Source of the DNA: Kerstersia gyiorum
GTDB taxonomy: Bacteria; Pseudomonadota; Gammaproteobacteria; Burkholderiales; Burkholderiaceae_B
Length of the DNA: 64,000 bases
Direction of reading: 5' to 3'
Assembly: GCF_004216755.1 (NCBI RefSeq)
Contig: NZ_SGWZ01000005.1
Span: 1-64,000, forward strand
Shown here: in pieces, positions 17,867-27,140 of the stretch
How positions within the stretch are numbered: position 1 is the stretch's first letter
Layout of the letters: the number at the start of each line of letters is the position of its first letter
The notes under the pieces: generated by a model
Databases searched by the model: none
What the model was told of the DNA's origin: nothing
Seen by the model: the letters and a program-made list of their open reading frames with translations, nothing else
Program-made: the position numbers and the translations under genes

Positions 17867-19075
17867 TCAAATCAATGCCGTGATAATCATGGCGTTGACC
17901 AGATCAATGAAAAACCCACACACCAGCGGAACGACGATGAACGCCCGGTGTGCCGCCCCGTATTGCTGCGCCACCGCCGTCATGTTGGCAATGGCCGTGG
18001 CAGTAGACCCCAGGGTGATGCCGCCGAACCCGGCCGCCATCACCGTAGCCTCGTAGTCCTTGCCCATCAGGCGGAAGACCACGAACAGCGCGTACACCAC
18101 CGTCAGGAAAATCTGCACCACCATCACGACGGCAATGAAGCCGAAGACGCCCTGGAGCTCCCAGAGCTGCAGGCCCATCAACGCCATCGTCAGGAACAGG
18201 CCCAGGGTGACGTCGCCCAGCAGCGCCAGCGCCTTGGTGGTGCCAGGCAGGCTGCGCGTCGGGTCGCGGCGTATCGTGAGCGCCGGAATATTGCGGATCA
18301 GGATGCCTGCCATCAAACAGCTGACGAAGGTCGGCAGCGTCAGGCCCAGCTCCTTCAGCGCAGCATCCAGGCTCCAGCCGATCAGCAGCGCGCAGTTCAG
18401 CAGGAACAAGGCCCACAGCACACTAAAATAATCCAGTGGCTCCGCCCGGCCCTGGTTGACCGCGCCTACGTCCAGCCTGCGGCTGCCCGAAGGTTTCACG
18501 CCATGACGGCGGATCAGCCAGGTAGCGATCGGGCCGCCGACCACGCACGCCGCGATCATGCCCACGGTATTGCCCGCAATGCCCAGCTCCATGGCATTGG
18601 GAATGCCCAGCTTTTCAATGAAGATCGGGCTCCAGGCCAGCGTCGTGCCTATGCCGCCGGTCAGGGAAATCGAACCGACCATCAGCCCGGCGCGCGGGTC
18701 CAGCCCGAACAGCGCCGCCAAGCCCATACCCGCAACGTTCTGCAGCACGATGAAGACCGACGCGAGGATCAGCAGCAGTACCAGCGGCCAGCCGCCGCGC
18801 TTCAAGGTACGCATGTCCGACTTCAGACCGATGCCGGCAAAGAAGTACAGCAGGAGCAGTTCGCGCACGCCCAGCGCAAACTGGATGCGGATATCCAGGA
18901 CGTAATAGGCCAGCGCCACCACGACCGCACAGCAGAAACCGCCAACGACAGGCTCCGGAATGCTGTAGTGCCGCAGCAAGGCGATACGCATGGTCGCGAG
19001 CTTGCCAATGAACAACAACAAGATGGCAATCGTGAAGGCGACGAATGCGCTGACCTGCAAGACTCCGGTATCCAT
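17867..19075 (-). CDS. gltS: Sodium/glutamate symporter GltS
   Basis: 402-aa ESS-family sodium:glutamate symporter, with about ten hydrophobic helices in two inverted halves. The conserved reentrant-loop motifs are SLTGGIGTTLAWSP and GFGGITLGSTATAIANM, which form the substrate and sodium site. E. coli GltS is 401 aa. I chose ATG 19075 (GGGGTG upstream); the frame continues to 19153 without a ribosome site. Confidence 0.92.
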   Translation of the reverse strand: MDTGVLQVSAFVAFTIAILLLFIGKLATMRIALLRHYSIPEPVVGGFCCAVVVALAYYVLDIRIQFALGVRELLLLYFFAGIGLKSDMRTLKRGGWPLVLLLILASVFIVLQNVAGMGLAALFGLDPRAGLMVGSISLTGGIGTTLAWSPIFIEKLGIPNAMELGIAGNTVGMIAACVVGGPIATWLIRRHGVKPSGSRRLDVGAVNQGRAEPLDYFSVLWALFLLNCALLIGWSLDAALKELGLTLPTFVSCLMAGILIRNIPALTIRRDPTRSLPGTTKALALLGDVTLGLFLTMALMGLQLWELQGVFGFIAVVMVVQIFLTVVYALFVVFRLMGKDYEATVMAAGFGGITLGSTATAIANMTAVAQQYGAAHRAFIVVPLVCGFFIDLVNAMIITALI

Positions 19076-19446
19076 GACACCCCGGCCCGAAATGGAAAAA
19101 TGCAGTGTATCCCCGGCGCTGCGCAAAAACGCGGGGGATTTCCTTTTCTGCAACAGAAAGCGCTCATGAAACGTCAGCGGACGCCAGGCAGCCAGGAAAA
19201 GCTGGCAAGACGCACCTGTTTCTGGCGGCGGGCAGCCCGGTTGCAGGGCTGTAATACCTGCACTGACAGTAGCGCTTTAATCAATAATCAATCTCATTAC
19301 ATATACAATCCTTTCAACGCTTCACCCTGCCATGACCGGCAACCGCTACTGCGCCATGCATTACATCATCGCCTTCACTACACCGCATTCCTGTTGCTGA
19401 CCCGCTCCGCTACGGTGCGGCCCATGGTTTCTCACAAGGAAATATC
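19076..19446. other. Divergent intergenic region gltS / mmgE-prpD
   Basis: 371 bp between the divergent gltS and MmgE/PrpD genes. It must hold both promoters. The AT-rich part (19277-19310) has a tandem AATCAAT (19279-19292) and a TATACA (19302-19307) that could be a -10 box for the plus-strand gene, but no matching -35 is clear. No RNA gene or small coding gene was recognised. Confidence 0.4.
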
Positions 19447-20826
19447 ATGACGGAAGTTGCACAGCTAGCCAGTTTTGTCCACCGCGCCCGCTTTGAAGAC
19501 ATCAGCGCCGCTGCGGTACAGGAATTGAAGATCCGCATTCTGGACACCGTCGGCGTCGCCATTGGCGCCCAGGATGCGCCCCCTATCCAGACCATACGCA
19601 GCCTGCTGCACGACCTGGGCGGCAACCCCGCGGCAAGCTACCTTGGCGGCGGCCAGGGCTCGGCCGACCGCGTGGCGTTCTACAACGCCGCGCTCAGCCG
19701 CTACCTGGACTACATGGACGCCTATCTCGCCAAGGGCGAGACCAACCACCCCTCTGACAACCTGGGCGCCGTCCTGGCCTGCGCCGAAAGCGCCGACGCC
19801 AGCGGCAAGGATCTCCTGACGGCGCTGGCCGTCGCCTACCAGGTGCATACCCGCCTGTCGGATGTCGCACCGGTACGTGCCAAGGGCTTCGACCACACCA
19901 CGCAAGGCGCCTATGCCGCCGCAGCGGCCAGCGCCAAGGCGCTGGGCCTGGATGCCGGGCAGATTGCCAACGCCATTGCCATTTCCGGCACCGCCAATAA
20001 TGCCCTGCGTGTCACGCGCACCGGCAATCTTTCGCACTGGAAAGGGCTGGCCTACCCCAACACCGCCAAGGAAGGCGTCTTCGCCGCCCTGCTGGCCAGC
20101 CGTGGCATCACCGGCCCGGAAGCCGTGTTCGAAGGCAACAAGGGATTCAAGGACAGCATTGCCGGGCCGTTTGACATCGACTGGCTCGCCGAAGACCTCG
20201 AAAGCGTACGGCGCACCATCCTCAAGAAACACAACGCCGAAATCCACTCGCAATCCGCGCTGGATGCCGCGCTCGATATCCGCGCACGGCCCGGCTTCGA
20301 TGCTCACGCAATCAGCAGCGTCAGGCTGCGCACCTTCGACGTCGCCTTCTCCATCATCGGCGGCGGCGAGGAAGGCGACAAACAGAACATCCGCACCAAG
20401 GAAGAAGCAGATCACTCGCTGCCCTACATGCTGGCGGCCGCCTTGCTCGATGGCCAGGTGCTGCCAGAACAGTACGAACCGGAGCGCATTGCCGCCGCCG
20501 ACATCCAGGCGCTGCTGCGCAAGGTCCACATTTCGCCCGACCCCGCGTTGTCGGCCCGTTTCCCCCAGGAAATGCCCGCCGAACTGGAAATCACCTTCGC
20601 CGACGGCCGGATAGAACGCGCCACGCGCAACAGTTATGAAGGCTTTCATACCCAGCCCATGAGCTGGGAAACAGCGCGCCGCAAATTCGACCTGTTGGCC
20701 GCCCCTTTCGCCAGCGCCGACCTGCGCGAACGCCTGGCCGGGCTGATCGCCACGCTGGAAACGCATAGCGCCCGCGACCTGGCCGGCTTGCTCGCCCAGG
20801 TGCCGGCCACGCGCCATACCGTATGA
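19447..20826 (+). CDS. MmgE/PrpD family protein
   Basis: 459-aa member of the MmgE/PrpD family, which includes 2-methylcitrate dehydratase and cis-aconitate decarboxylase. Family features are the N-terminal LKIRILDTVGVAIGAQDA, the YMDAYLAKGETNHPSDNLGA segment in place of the usual DFDD region, and YPNTAKEGVFAALLASRGITGPE. No prpB/prpC genes are nearby, so methylcitrate cycling is not supported by context. AAGGA lies 7 nt before the ATG. It is followed by a ComA-like gene on the same strand. Confidence 0.85.
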   Translation: MTEVAQLASFVHRARFEDISAAAVQELKIRILDTVGVAIGAQDAPPIQTIRSLLHDLGGNPAASYLGGGQGSADRVAFYNAALSRYLDYMDAYLAKGETNHPSDNLGAVLACAESADASGKDLLTALAVAYQVHTRLSDVAPVRAKGFDHTTQGAYAAAAASAKALGLDAGQIANAIAISGTANNALRVTRTGNLSHWKGLAYPNTAKEGVFAALLASRGITGPEAVFEGNKGFKDSIAGPFDIDWLAEDLESVRRTILKKHNAEIHSQSALDAALDIRARPGFDAHAISSVRLRTFDVAFSIIGGGEEGDKQNIRTKEEADHSLPYMLAAALLDGQVLPEQYEPERIAAADIQALLRKVHISPDPALSARFPQEMPAELEITFADGRIERATRNSYEGFHTQPMSWETARRKFDLLAAPFASADLRERLAGLIATLETHSARDLAGLLAQVPATRHTV

Positions 20827-20856
20827 CGCCCAGGCCCGCCCTCGACTGAGCGGGCG

Positions 20857-20910
20857 GGCTACGGCTACGGCTACGGCTACGGCTACGGCTACGGCTACGG
20901 CTACGGCTAC
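20857..20910 (+). repeat. Hexanucleotide tandem repeat (GGCTAC)9
   Basis: Nine perfect head-to-tail copies of GGCTAC occupy 54 bp between the MmgE/PrpD stop and the ComA-like start, ending 46 nt before that ATG. Perfect short tandem repeats of this length are prone to slippage in copy number. Confidence 0.98.
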
Positions 20911-20956
20911 GCAAGATTTTCACTCGCTGTTCCTTCGTTTCGAAAAGGAGATTGCC

Positions 20957-21799
20957 ATGAGCAAACCGACGTCGCAGGAAACCGCATTTTCCTTCATCCC
21001 CCGTGCCTACCGCCCGCCCAAGCCGCGCAAGTTCGGCCTGACGGAAGCACGCGCGCCCTACTATGCCACCTTCGGCACCCGCCATCTGGCGGACGTGCTG
21101 GATGTCGCCGGGCAATGGGTCGATGGCATCAAATGGGCCGGAGGCTCCTTCGCCCTGCTGCCCCGCGAACAGGTACGCGCCTTCAGCGATCTGGCGCACC
21201 AGCACGACGCTTATGTGTCGTCCGGCGGCTGGATCGAAACCGCGCTGCGTTATGGCCCGGAAGCGGTGGAAAAGTATCTCAAGGAAGCCAAGGAATCAGG
21301 CTTTGACGTGATCGAAATTTCCACCGGTTTCATCTCCATTCCGACTTCCGGCCTGCTGCGCCTGATCGAACAAGTGAAGAAGGCTGGGCTGAAAGCCAAG
21401 CCGGAACTGGGCATCCAGTTCGGCTCCGGCGGAGACTCCAGCGAAGCCGAACTGGCAGCCGAAGGCAAAAAAGATGTCGGCGACCTGATCGCCCGCGCCC
21501 GCAAGGCGCTGGATGCCGGGGCCGACATCATCATGATCGAGTCCGAGGGCATCACCGAGAACGTTGTTGACTGGAACACCGGCGCCGTCGCCCGGATCAT
21601 CAACGAAGTCGGCCTCGAACACGTCATGTTCGAGGCCGCCGACCCACCGGTATTCGAGTGGTACATCAAGAACTATGGCAACGAGGTGAACCTGTTCGTC
21701 GACCATAGCCAGGTACTGCAACTTGAGGGCCTGCGCCAGAACATCTGGGGCAACAAGAGCACGTGGGGCCGCATCATCAACCCTGCGCCGCGCAGCTAA
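20957..21799 (+). CDS. Phosphosulfolactate synthase-like (ComA family) TIM-barrel protein
   Basis: 280-aa protein of the ComA family. In methanogens ComA adds sulfite to phosphoenolpyruvate in coenzyme M synthesis; bacterial relatives outside that pathway are mostly uncharacterised. Family-type segments are GIKWAGGSF near the N-terminus, GFDVIEISTGFISI, KPELGIQFGSGGD and DAGADIIMIESEGI. AAAAGGAGA precedes the ATG. No other coenzyme M genes are visible. The gene sits between an MmgE/PrpD gene and a sulfate assimilation operon, so a sulfite or sulfonate role is tempting but only inferred. Confidence 0.82.
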   Translation: MSKPTSQETAFSFIPRAYRPPKPRKFGLTEARAPYYATFGTRHLADVLDVAGQWVDGIKWAGGSFALLPREQVRAFSDLAHQHDAYVSSGGWIETALRYGPEAVEKYLKEAKESGFDVIEISTGFISIPTSGLLRLIEQVKKAGLKAKPELGIQFGSGGDSSEAELAAEGKKDVGDLIARARKALDAGADIIMIESEGITENVVDWNTGAVARIINEVGLEHVMFEAADPPVFEWYIKNYGNEVNLFVDHSQVLQLEGLRQNIWGNKSTWGRIINPAPRS

Positions 21800-21950
21800 A
21801 CCCGCCGCCCGCCTGCGCTTGCGGCCTGCACCGCAACGCGGGCGCCGGCCGGGCCGGCCCCACCCCTGCCATCGCAGTCATACCCAGAGACGCCTCCCCC
21901 AGAAGCGCCTACCCCCTTAACGCCTCCGGCAGAGACTGCTGGGCAGATAC

Positions 21951-23303
21951 CTAAGCCAGGCGCACCATGCCCGCCGCAGCCGTCTGGTTGCTGGCCTCGT
22001 CGATCAGGATGAAAGCGCCATTGCCAGGATTGGCTGCGTAATCGTCCAGCGGCAGGGGGTCCCGCACCGCCAGGCTGACACGGCCGATTTCATTGGCCTG
22101 CAAAGGTTCGCCGCCTGTCACTTCCGCCAGCTCATGGATGTCGCGGCGCGACAGGATTTCCTTCACCTTGACCGACGTCAGGCGGCTGCCATGCTTGAGC
22201 AGATAGCGGCGCGCCGGATTGAGTGCCTGGGTATCCAGCCAGCAGATATCTGCCTCGAAAGCCCGCTCCACCCTGGCTGGCGCATGTGCATGCACCAGCA
22301 GATCGCCCCGCGACACGTCGACATCCCGATCCAGCACCACCGTCACGGCGTCCCCCGCCAGGGCTTCCTGGCGTGGCTCGCTGCCCAGGTAAATCGCCTG
22401 GACGCTGGCCGTCACGCCCGAAGGCTGCACCTGCACGGCATCGCCAACCCGCAGCTCGCCCGAAGACACCAGCCCCGCATAGCCCCGGAAATCCTCCACG
22501 CTGCTACCGCCATGGCGTATCACCCATTGCACCGGCAGACGCAGCGGCCGCTGGCGTGCAGGCGCATCCACCGGCAAGGACTCCAACAAATTCAGCAAGG
22601 TCGGGCCGTCGTACCAGGGCGTACGCGCCGAGGCCGTCACGACATTGTCGCCCTTGAGCGCCGACAGCGGCAGTGCATGGAAGGACGGGATGTCCAGGCG
22701 GCGCGCCAGCTCGGCATAGGCATCGCGAATACGCTCGAAGGTATCGCGGTCCCAGCCCAGCAAGTCCATCTTGTTGACGGCCACGATGATATGGCGAATG
22801 CCCAGCAGGCGCGCAATGGCGCTGTGGCGCTTGGTCTGGGTCAGCAGCTTGCCGTCTGCCGCGCGCGTGGCGTCGATCAGGATGATGGCGGCATCGGCAG
22901 TCGAAGCCGCAGTGACCATATTGCGGGTGTATTGCTCGTGGCCAGGCGCGTCCGCCACGATGAACTTGCGCCTGGGCGTGGCGAAATAGCGGTACGCCAC
23001 ATCAATCGTGATGCCCTGCTCGCGCTCGGCTTCCAGGCCGTCTGTCAGCAACGCCAGATCAGGGGCGTCACCTTCGGTACGCTTGTACTTGGCGCGCGCG
23101 ATGGCATCGAGCTGGTCGGCAAAAACGCCCTTGCTGTCGAACAGCAAGCGGCCGATCAGGGTGGACTTGCCGTCATCAACCGAACCTGCCGTAACGAAGC
23201 GCAGCACGCCGCCATCGGCGGGGCTGCTGTCACCTGCCTGGATGACCGGGAGAGCAACAGTGTCGGCCGCCCGGTCCAGAATCACGCTGGAACTATCGCT
23301 CAT
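21951..23303 (-). CDS. cysN: Sulfate adenylyltransferase subunit 1 (GTPase)
   Basis: 450-aa EF-Tu-like GTPase subunit of ATP sulfurylase; GTP hydrolysis drives formation of adenosine phosphosulfate. G motifs are visible: GSVDDGKS (residues 40-47), DAPGHEQY and NKMDLL. There is no C-terminal APS kinase domain, so it is CysN rather than a CysNC fusion. The ATG overlaps the cysD stop by one base (TGATG), preceded by AGAGGGG. It is the last gene of the sulfate operon. Confidence 0.95.
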   Translation of the reverse strand: MSDSSSVILDRAADTVALPVIQAGDSSPADGGVLRFVTAGSVDDGKSTLIGRLLFDSKGVFADQLDAIARAKYKRTEGDAPDLALLTDGLEAEREQGITIDVAYRYFATPRRKFIVADAPGHEQYTRNMVTAASTADAAIILIDATRAADGKLLTQTKRHSAIARLLGIRHIIVAVNKMDLLGWDRDTFERIRDAYAELARRLDIPSFHALPLSALKGDNVVTASARTPWYDGPTLLNLLESLPVDAPARQRPLRLPVQWVIRHGGSSVEDFRGYAGLVSSGELRVGDAVQVQPSGVTASVQAIYLGSEPRQEALAGDAVTVVLDRDVDVSRGDLLVHAHAPARVERAFEADICWLDTQALNPARRYLLKHGSRLTSVKVKEILSRRDIHELAEVTGGEPLQANEIGRVSLAVRDPLPLDDYAANPGNGAFILIDEASNQTAAAGMVRLA

Positions 23304-24298
23304 CAGAAATACCCCTCTTTTTTTCGGCGCTCCATGGAGGCCTCGGAAGTCTGGTCGTCCATGCGCGTCGCGCCGCGCTCGGTAATGGTGGTCACGGAGG
23401 TTTCGGCGATGATGCCGGCCACGTCATCGGCTTCCGACGCCACCGGGCAGGTACACGAAATATCGCCTACCGTACGAAAGCGCACGGATACGGTCTCTAC
23501 CGTTTCCCCTTCGGCTGGCGGCGTCAGGCGCGTCACCGGCACCAGCAGGCCGCGCCGGCGCACGACTTCGCGCTGGTGGGTAAAGTAGATGGAAGGCAGC
23601 GCCAGGTTCTCGCGCGCGATGTACTGCCAGACGTCCAGCTCCGTCCAGTTTGAAATCGGAAACACGCGCATGTTTTCACCCTTGTGGACACGCGTGTTGT
23701 AGAGATTCCAAAGTTCGGGACGCTGTGCCTTCGGGTCCCATTGGCCGAACTCATCACGGAAGGAGAAAATGCGTTCCTTGGCTCGCGCCTTTTCCTCGTC
23801 GCGGCGGGCGCCGCCGATGCAGGCATCGAAACCAAACTCTTCGATGGCTTCCAGCAAGGTGACGGCCTGCGCCGCATTGCGCGAATCCGTTTCCTTGCGC
23901 AGCACCACGCTGCCGCGCCGGATGGAATCCTCCACGCTGCGCACGATCAGGGTTTCACCCAGTTCTGCGGCACGGACATCGCGGAACGCGATCACCTCAT
24001 CAAAGTTGTGCCCGGTGTCGATGTGCATCAACGGGAAGGGAAAAGCGCCAGGGCGAAAGGCTTTTTCAGCCAGGCGCAGCAGCACGCAGGAATCCTTGCC
24101 GCCGGAAAACAGCAGCACCGGACGCTCGCATTCGGCCGCCACCTCGCGCATGATGTGAATGGCTTCGGATTCCAGCCAATCCAGGTGGCTGCGGGAGACG
24201 GACGCCGCATCGGGCCTGTCTGCCGCCCCTCGCAATTGGCCGGCATGGATAGCCGGGTTGCCCTGTGGGGCAGGGCTTGCGCTAGTGCTGATAGTCAT
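23303..24298 (-). CDS. cysD: Sulfate adenylyltransferase subunit 2
   Basis: 331-aa catalytic subunit of ATP sulfurylase. The PP-loop SGGKDS is at residues 65-70, followed by MHIDTGHNF and CIGGARRDEEKARAKERIFS. It has an N-terminal extension of about 35 residues relative to E. coli CysD (302 aa). ATG at 24298 with AGAGG upstream. It forms the heterodimer with CysN encoded directly downstream. Confidence 0.95.
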   Translation of the reverse strand: MTISTSASPAPQGNPAIHAGQLRGAADRPDAASVSRSHLDWLESEAIHIMREVAAECERPVLLFSGGKDSCVLLRLAEKAFRPGAFPFPLMHIDTGHNFDEVIAFRDVRAAELGETLIVRSVEDSIRRGSVVLRKETDSRNAAQAVTLLEAIEEFGFDACIGGARRDEEKARAKERIFSFRDEFGQWDPKAQRPELWNLYNTRVHKGENMRVFPISNWTELDVWQYIARENLALPSIYFTHQREVVRRRGLLVPVTRLTPPAEGETVETVSVRFRTVGDISCTCPVASEADDVAGIIAETSVTTITERGATRMDDQTSEASMERRKKEGYF

Positions 24299-24400
24299 AG
24301 TACCTCTGGGGAATAACGCCGGCCCGAAGGCTGAAACAGCCGCGCCCAGGGGCGGCGGCGCCTGCGGCTCCGATAAAACTCGCCGGGCCCGGGAACCGGG

Positions 24401-25153
24401 TCATGGCGACGAAACAAAAGACACGCTGCCGGCCGGCCGATTGCCCGCATGCAGCCCGCACTCCTTGGAATCCGAAGACTCCCACCACCAGCGGCCGGCC
24501 CGCACATCCTCGCCAGGCCGTACCGCGCGCGTACAGGGTTCGCACCCTATCGAGGGATAGCCCTGGTCATGCAGCGGGTTGTAGGGAATCCTGCGCTCGC
24601 GAATACTTTCCCAGACATCGTCCAGTGTCCATGCCGCCAGCGGGTTGAATTTCACCAGCCCGAATACCGGGTCCTGTTCCTGCTCGTGCAGCTCGCCACG
24701 CGTCGTCGATTGTTCGCGGCGCTGGCCGGTGATCCAGGCGGAGCGGCCCGCCAGCGCACGGCGCAGCGGTTCCACCTTGCGGATCTGACAGCAGGCCTTG
24801 CGCAGTTCCACGCTTTCATAGAATGCGTAGGCGCCATGCTCGGCCACATGGGCCACGACCGCGGCCTCGTCGGGCCGGTAGACGTCCGGGCTGCGACCAT
24901 AGCGCGCCTGCATCACGTCCAGCATACCCAGCGTTTCAGCGTGCAGGCGGCCGGTATCCAGCGTGAACACCCCCAGCGGCAGGCCGCCCTCATAAATGGC
25001 ATGCGCCAGCACCATGTCCTCGGCGGCCAACGATGAGGCAAGGGCCGCATCCGGGAAATGCCGGGCGATTGCCGCCAGGCTATCCTGCAGGCGCTGCCAG
25101 CGCAGCGCTTCTGCCGCGCCTGCCGTCCTTGGAGTCAGGTGCGGGTCGCTCAT
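24401..25153 (-). CDS. cysH: Adenylylsulfate (APS) reductase, CysH family
   Basis: 250-aa assimilatory reductase that makes sulfite. It has the four cluster cysteines Cys121-Cys122 and Cys204/Cys207 (KACCQIRK, CEPCTR), which mark 4Fe-4S enzymes that use APS rather than PAPS, plus the catalytic Cys232 in ECGLH. This agrees with the absence of an APS kinase gene in the operon. The start overlaps the cysA stop (ATGA). A 102-nt gap separates it from cysD. Confidence 0.93.
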   Translation of the reverse strand: MSDPHLTPRTAGAAEALRWQRLQDSLAAIARHFPDAALASSLAAEDMVLAHAIYEGGLPLGVFTLDTGRLHAETLGMLDVMQARYGRSPDVYRPDEAAVVAHVAEHGAYAFYESVELRKACCQIRKVEPLRRALAGRSAWITGQRREQSTTRGELHEQEQDPVFGLVKFNPLAAWTLDDVWESIRERRIPYNPLHDQGYPSIGCEPCTRAVRPGEDVRAGRWWWESSDSKECGLHAGNRPAGSVSFVSSP

Positions 25154-26217
25154 GCCGAATCGCGCGCGAAGATCCGCGCATGGCGCGGACGGGCCAGCAG
25201 GACTTCGCCTTCCCTGAGATTCAGTTCACGGAACAGGCCTTCCGGCACCTGCGCCTCGATGAGCTGATCGCTGCCTTCGCGCGACAGTTCGAGAAAGGCG
25301 CTGGGGCCAGCCAGGTAGGCATGATTGAGCCGTACCGCCAGGCCTTCGCCGCCCTCTGCGTACGGCAGCACTTCCACTTCGTGCGGCCGCACATAGGCCG
25401 TGGCGGCACGCTCGTTGCCACCGCCGAACTCGGGCGCGGGCAAAGTCCAGCCGTCCAGGCGCCAGACGCCATTGGCGGCCACACCCTGGAACTGGTTCAC
25501 GTCGCCCAGGAAGCCATAGACAAAGGGCGTGGCCGGCGCTTCCCAGACTTCCCTGGGCGACCCGACCTGTTCAATCTTGCCGGCATTCATCAGCACGACC
25601 CGGTCGGACACTTCAAGCGCTTCTTCCTGATCGTGGGTGACGAACACGCTGGCGACATTCAATTCGTCATGCAGGCGCCGCAGCCAGCGGCGCAGTTCCT
25701 TGCGCACCTTCGCATCAAGCGCGCCGAAGGGCTCGTCGAGCAGCAGGACACGAGGCTCCACCGCCAGCGCACGCGCCAGCGCGATCCGCTGGCGCTGCCC
25801 GCCTGACAATTGCGACGGGTAACGATCGGCCAGCCAATCCAGCTGCACCAGTTCCAGCAAGGCCTTGACGCGGGCGCGGATGTCATCTTCCGAAGGGCGC
25901 TGGGCGCGTGGCCGCACACGCAGGCCGAACGCGACGTTCTCGAACACCGTCATGTGCTTGAACAAGGCATAGTGCTGGAAAACGAACCCGACGCGGCGCT
26001 GGCGTACATTGACGTCCGTGGCATCCTCACCGGAAAACAGCACGCTGCCCTCGTCCGGCGTATCCAGCCCGGCGATGATGCGCAGCAGCGTGGTCTTGCC
26101 GCAGCCGGACGGGCCGAGCAAGGCGACCAGCTCGCCAGTTTCGATATGCAGCGAGACATCGTTCAGGGCGCGGAAATCACCGAAACGCTTGGACAGGTGG
26201 CGAACTTCGATACTCAT
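25150..26217 (-). CDS. cysA: Sulfate/thiosulfate ABC transporter ATP-binding protein
   Basis: 355-aa ABC ATPase. Walker A is GPSGCGKT (residues 35-42), the signature LSGGQRQR is near 136, Walker B is LLLDEPFGALD, and the H-loop is VTHDQ. A C-terminal TOBE-like regulatory domain follows. AAGGAG lies upstream of the ATG. It energises CysT/CysW, encoded 11 nt upstream, and its stop overlaps cysH. Confidence 0.95.
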   Translation of the reverse strand: MSIEVRHLSKRFGDFRALNDVSLHIETGELVALLGPSGCGKTTLLRIIAGLDTPDEGSVLFSGEDATDVNVRQRRVGFVFQHYALFKHMTVFENVAFGLRVRPRAQRPSEDDIRARVKALLELVQLDWLADRYPSQLSGGQRQRIALARALAVEPRVLLLDEPFGALDAKVRKELRRWLRRLHDELNVASVFVTHDQEEALEVSDRVVLMNAGKIEQVGSPREVWEAPATPFVYGFLGDVNQFQGVAANGVWRLDGWTLPAPEFGGGNERAATAYVRPHEVEVLPYAEGGEGLAVRLNHAYLAGPSAFLELSREGSDQLIEAQVPEGLFRELNLREGEVLLARPRHARIFARDSA

Positions 26218-26228
26218 GTATGACTCCT

Positions 26229-27140
26229 TCAGGCGGCCACTGCCGCCAACGGCCGCTCCAGCGGCTGCGTCGCCGTGGCATGGCCGGGCCGGCCGGCGCG
26301 CTCATCGCGCCAGTGCACCCATTGTTTCAGCAACAGGGTAACGAGCGCCAGCAGGGCCAGCAGCGATGCAACGGCGAACGCCGCGGAAAACATATATTCG
26401 TTATAGAGGATCTCGACATGCAAGGTCATCGTGTTGGTCAGGCCGCGTATCTGCCCCGACACCACGGACACCGCGCCGAACTCCCCCATGGCGCGGGCAT
26501 TGCTGAGAATGGCGCCATACAGCAAACCCCACTTGATGTTGGGCAAGGTCACGCGCCAGAACATCTGCCAGCCGGAAGCCCCCAGCGTCAGGGCCGCCTG
26601 TTCGCCATCGTTGCCCTGGGCCTGCATCAGCGGGATCAATTCGCGGGCGATGAAGGGACAGGTCACGAACAGCGTGGCGATGATGACGCCTGGCACCGCA
26701 TAAACGATCTTGATGTCATGTTCCTGCAGCCACGGGCCAAACCAGCCCTGGGTGCCAAACAGCAGCACGAACACCAGGCCGGCAACCACCGGCGACACGG
26801 AAAAAGGCAGGTCGATCAGCGTGACCAGGAATTGCTTGCCACGGAACTGGAACTTGGTGATGGCCCAGGCTGCGGCCACGCCGAATACCAGGTTCACCGG
26901 CAGCGAAATGGCGGCCACCAGCAATGTCAGCCGGATGGCATCCAGCGCATCGGAATCGGTAATGGCGGCAAGGTAGACCCCCCAGCCGCGCCGCAGCGCT
27001 TCGGCAAAAACGGAAACCAGCGGCACCAGCAGGAACAGCCCCATGAAGGCCAGGGCCAGCGCAATCAGTACATAACGCACCCAGGCCGGTTCTTCCAGCG
27101 GGTTGCTGCCCTGGCGGACGGGTATTTTAGTCTGGCTCAT
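26229..27140 (-). CDS. cysW: Sulfate ABC transporter permease CysW
   Basis: 303-aa inner-membrane permease with about six hydrophobic segments and the EAA-type loop ERAALTLGASGWQMFWRVTLP-like region (here EQAALTLGASGWQMFWRV). The ATG at 27140 overlaps the cysT stop by one base (TGATG); the open frame to 27170 would run back into cysT. With CysT it forms the channel for sulfate or thiosulfate. Confidence 0.94.
   Translation of the reverse strand: MSQTKIPVRQGSNPLEEPAWVRYVLIALALAFMGLFLLVPLVSVFAEALRRGWGVYLAAITDSDALDAIRLTLLVAAISLPVNLVFGVAAAWAITKFQFRGKQFLVTLIDLPFSVSPVVAGLVFVLLFGTQGWFGPWLQEHDIKIVYAVPGVIIATLFVTCPFIARELIPLMQAQGNDGEQAALTLGASGWQMFWRVTLPNIKWGLLYGAILSNARAMGEFGAVSVVSGQIRGLTNTMTLHVEILYNEYMFSAAFAVASLLALLALVTLLLKQWVHWRDERAGRPGHATATQPLERPLAAVAA

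Noticed and set aside
16541..19450. Plus-strand open frame of 969 codons opposite GST, peroxidase and gltS
   Set aside because: Spans three well-supported minus-strand genes; its Gln/His/Arg-rich composition is typical of a mirrored high-GC frame.
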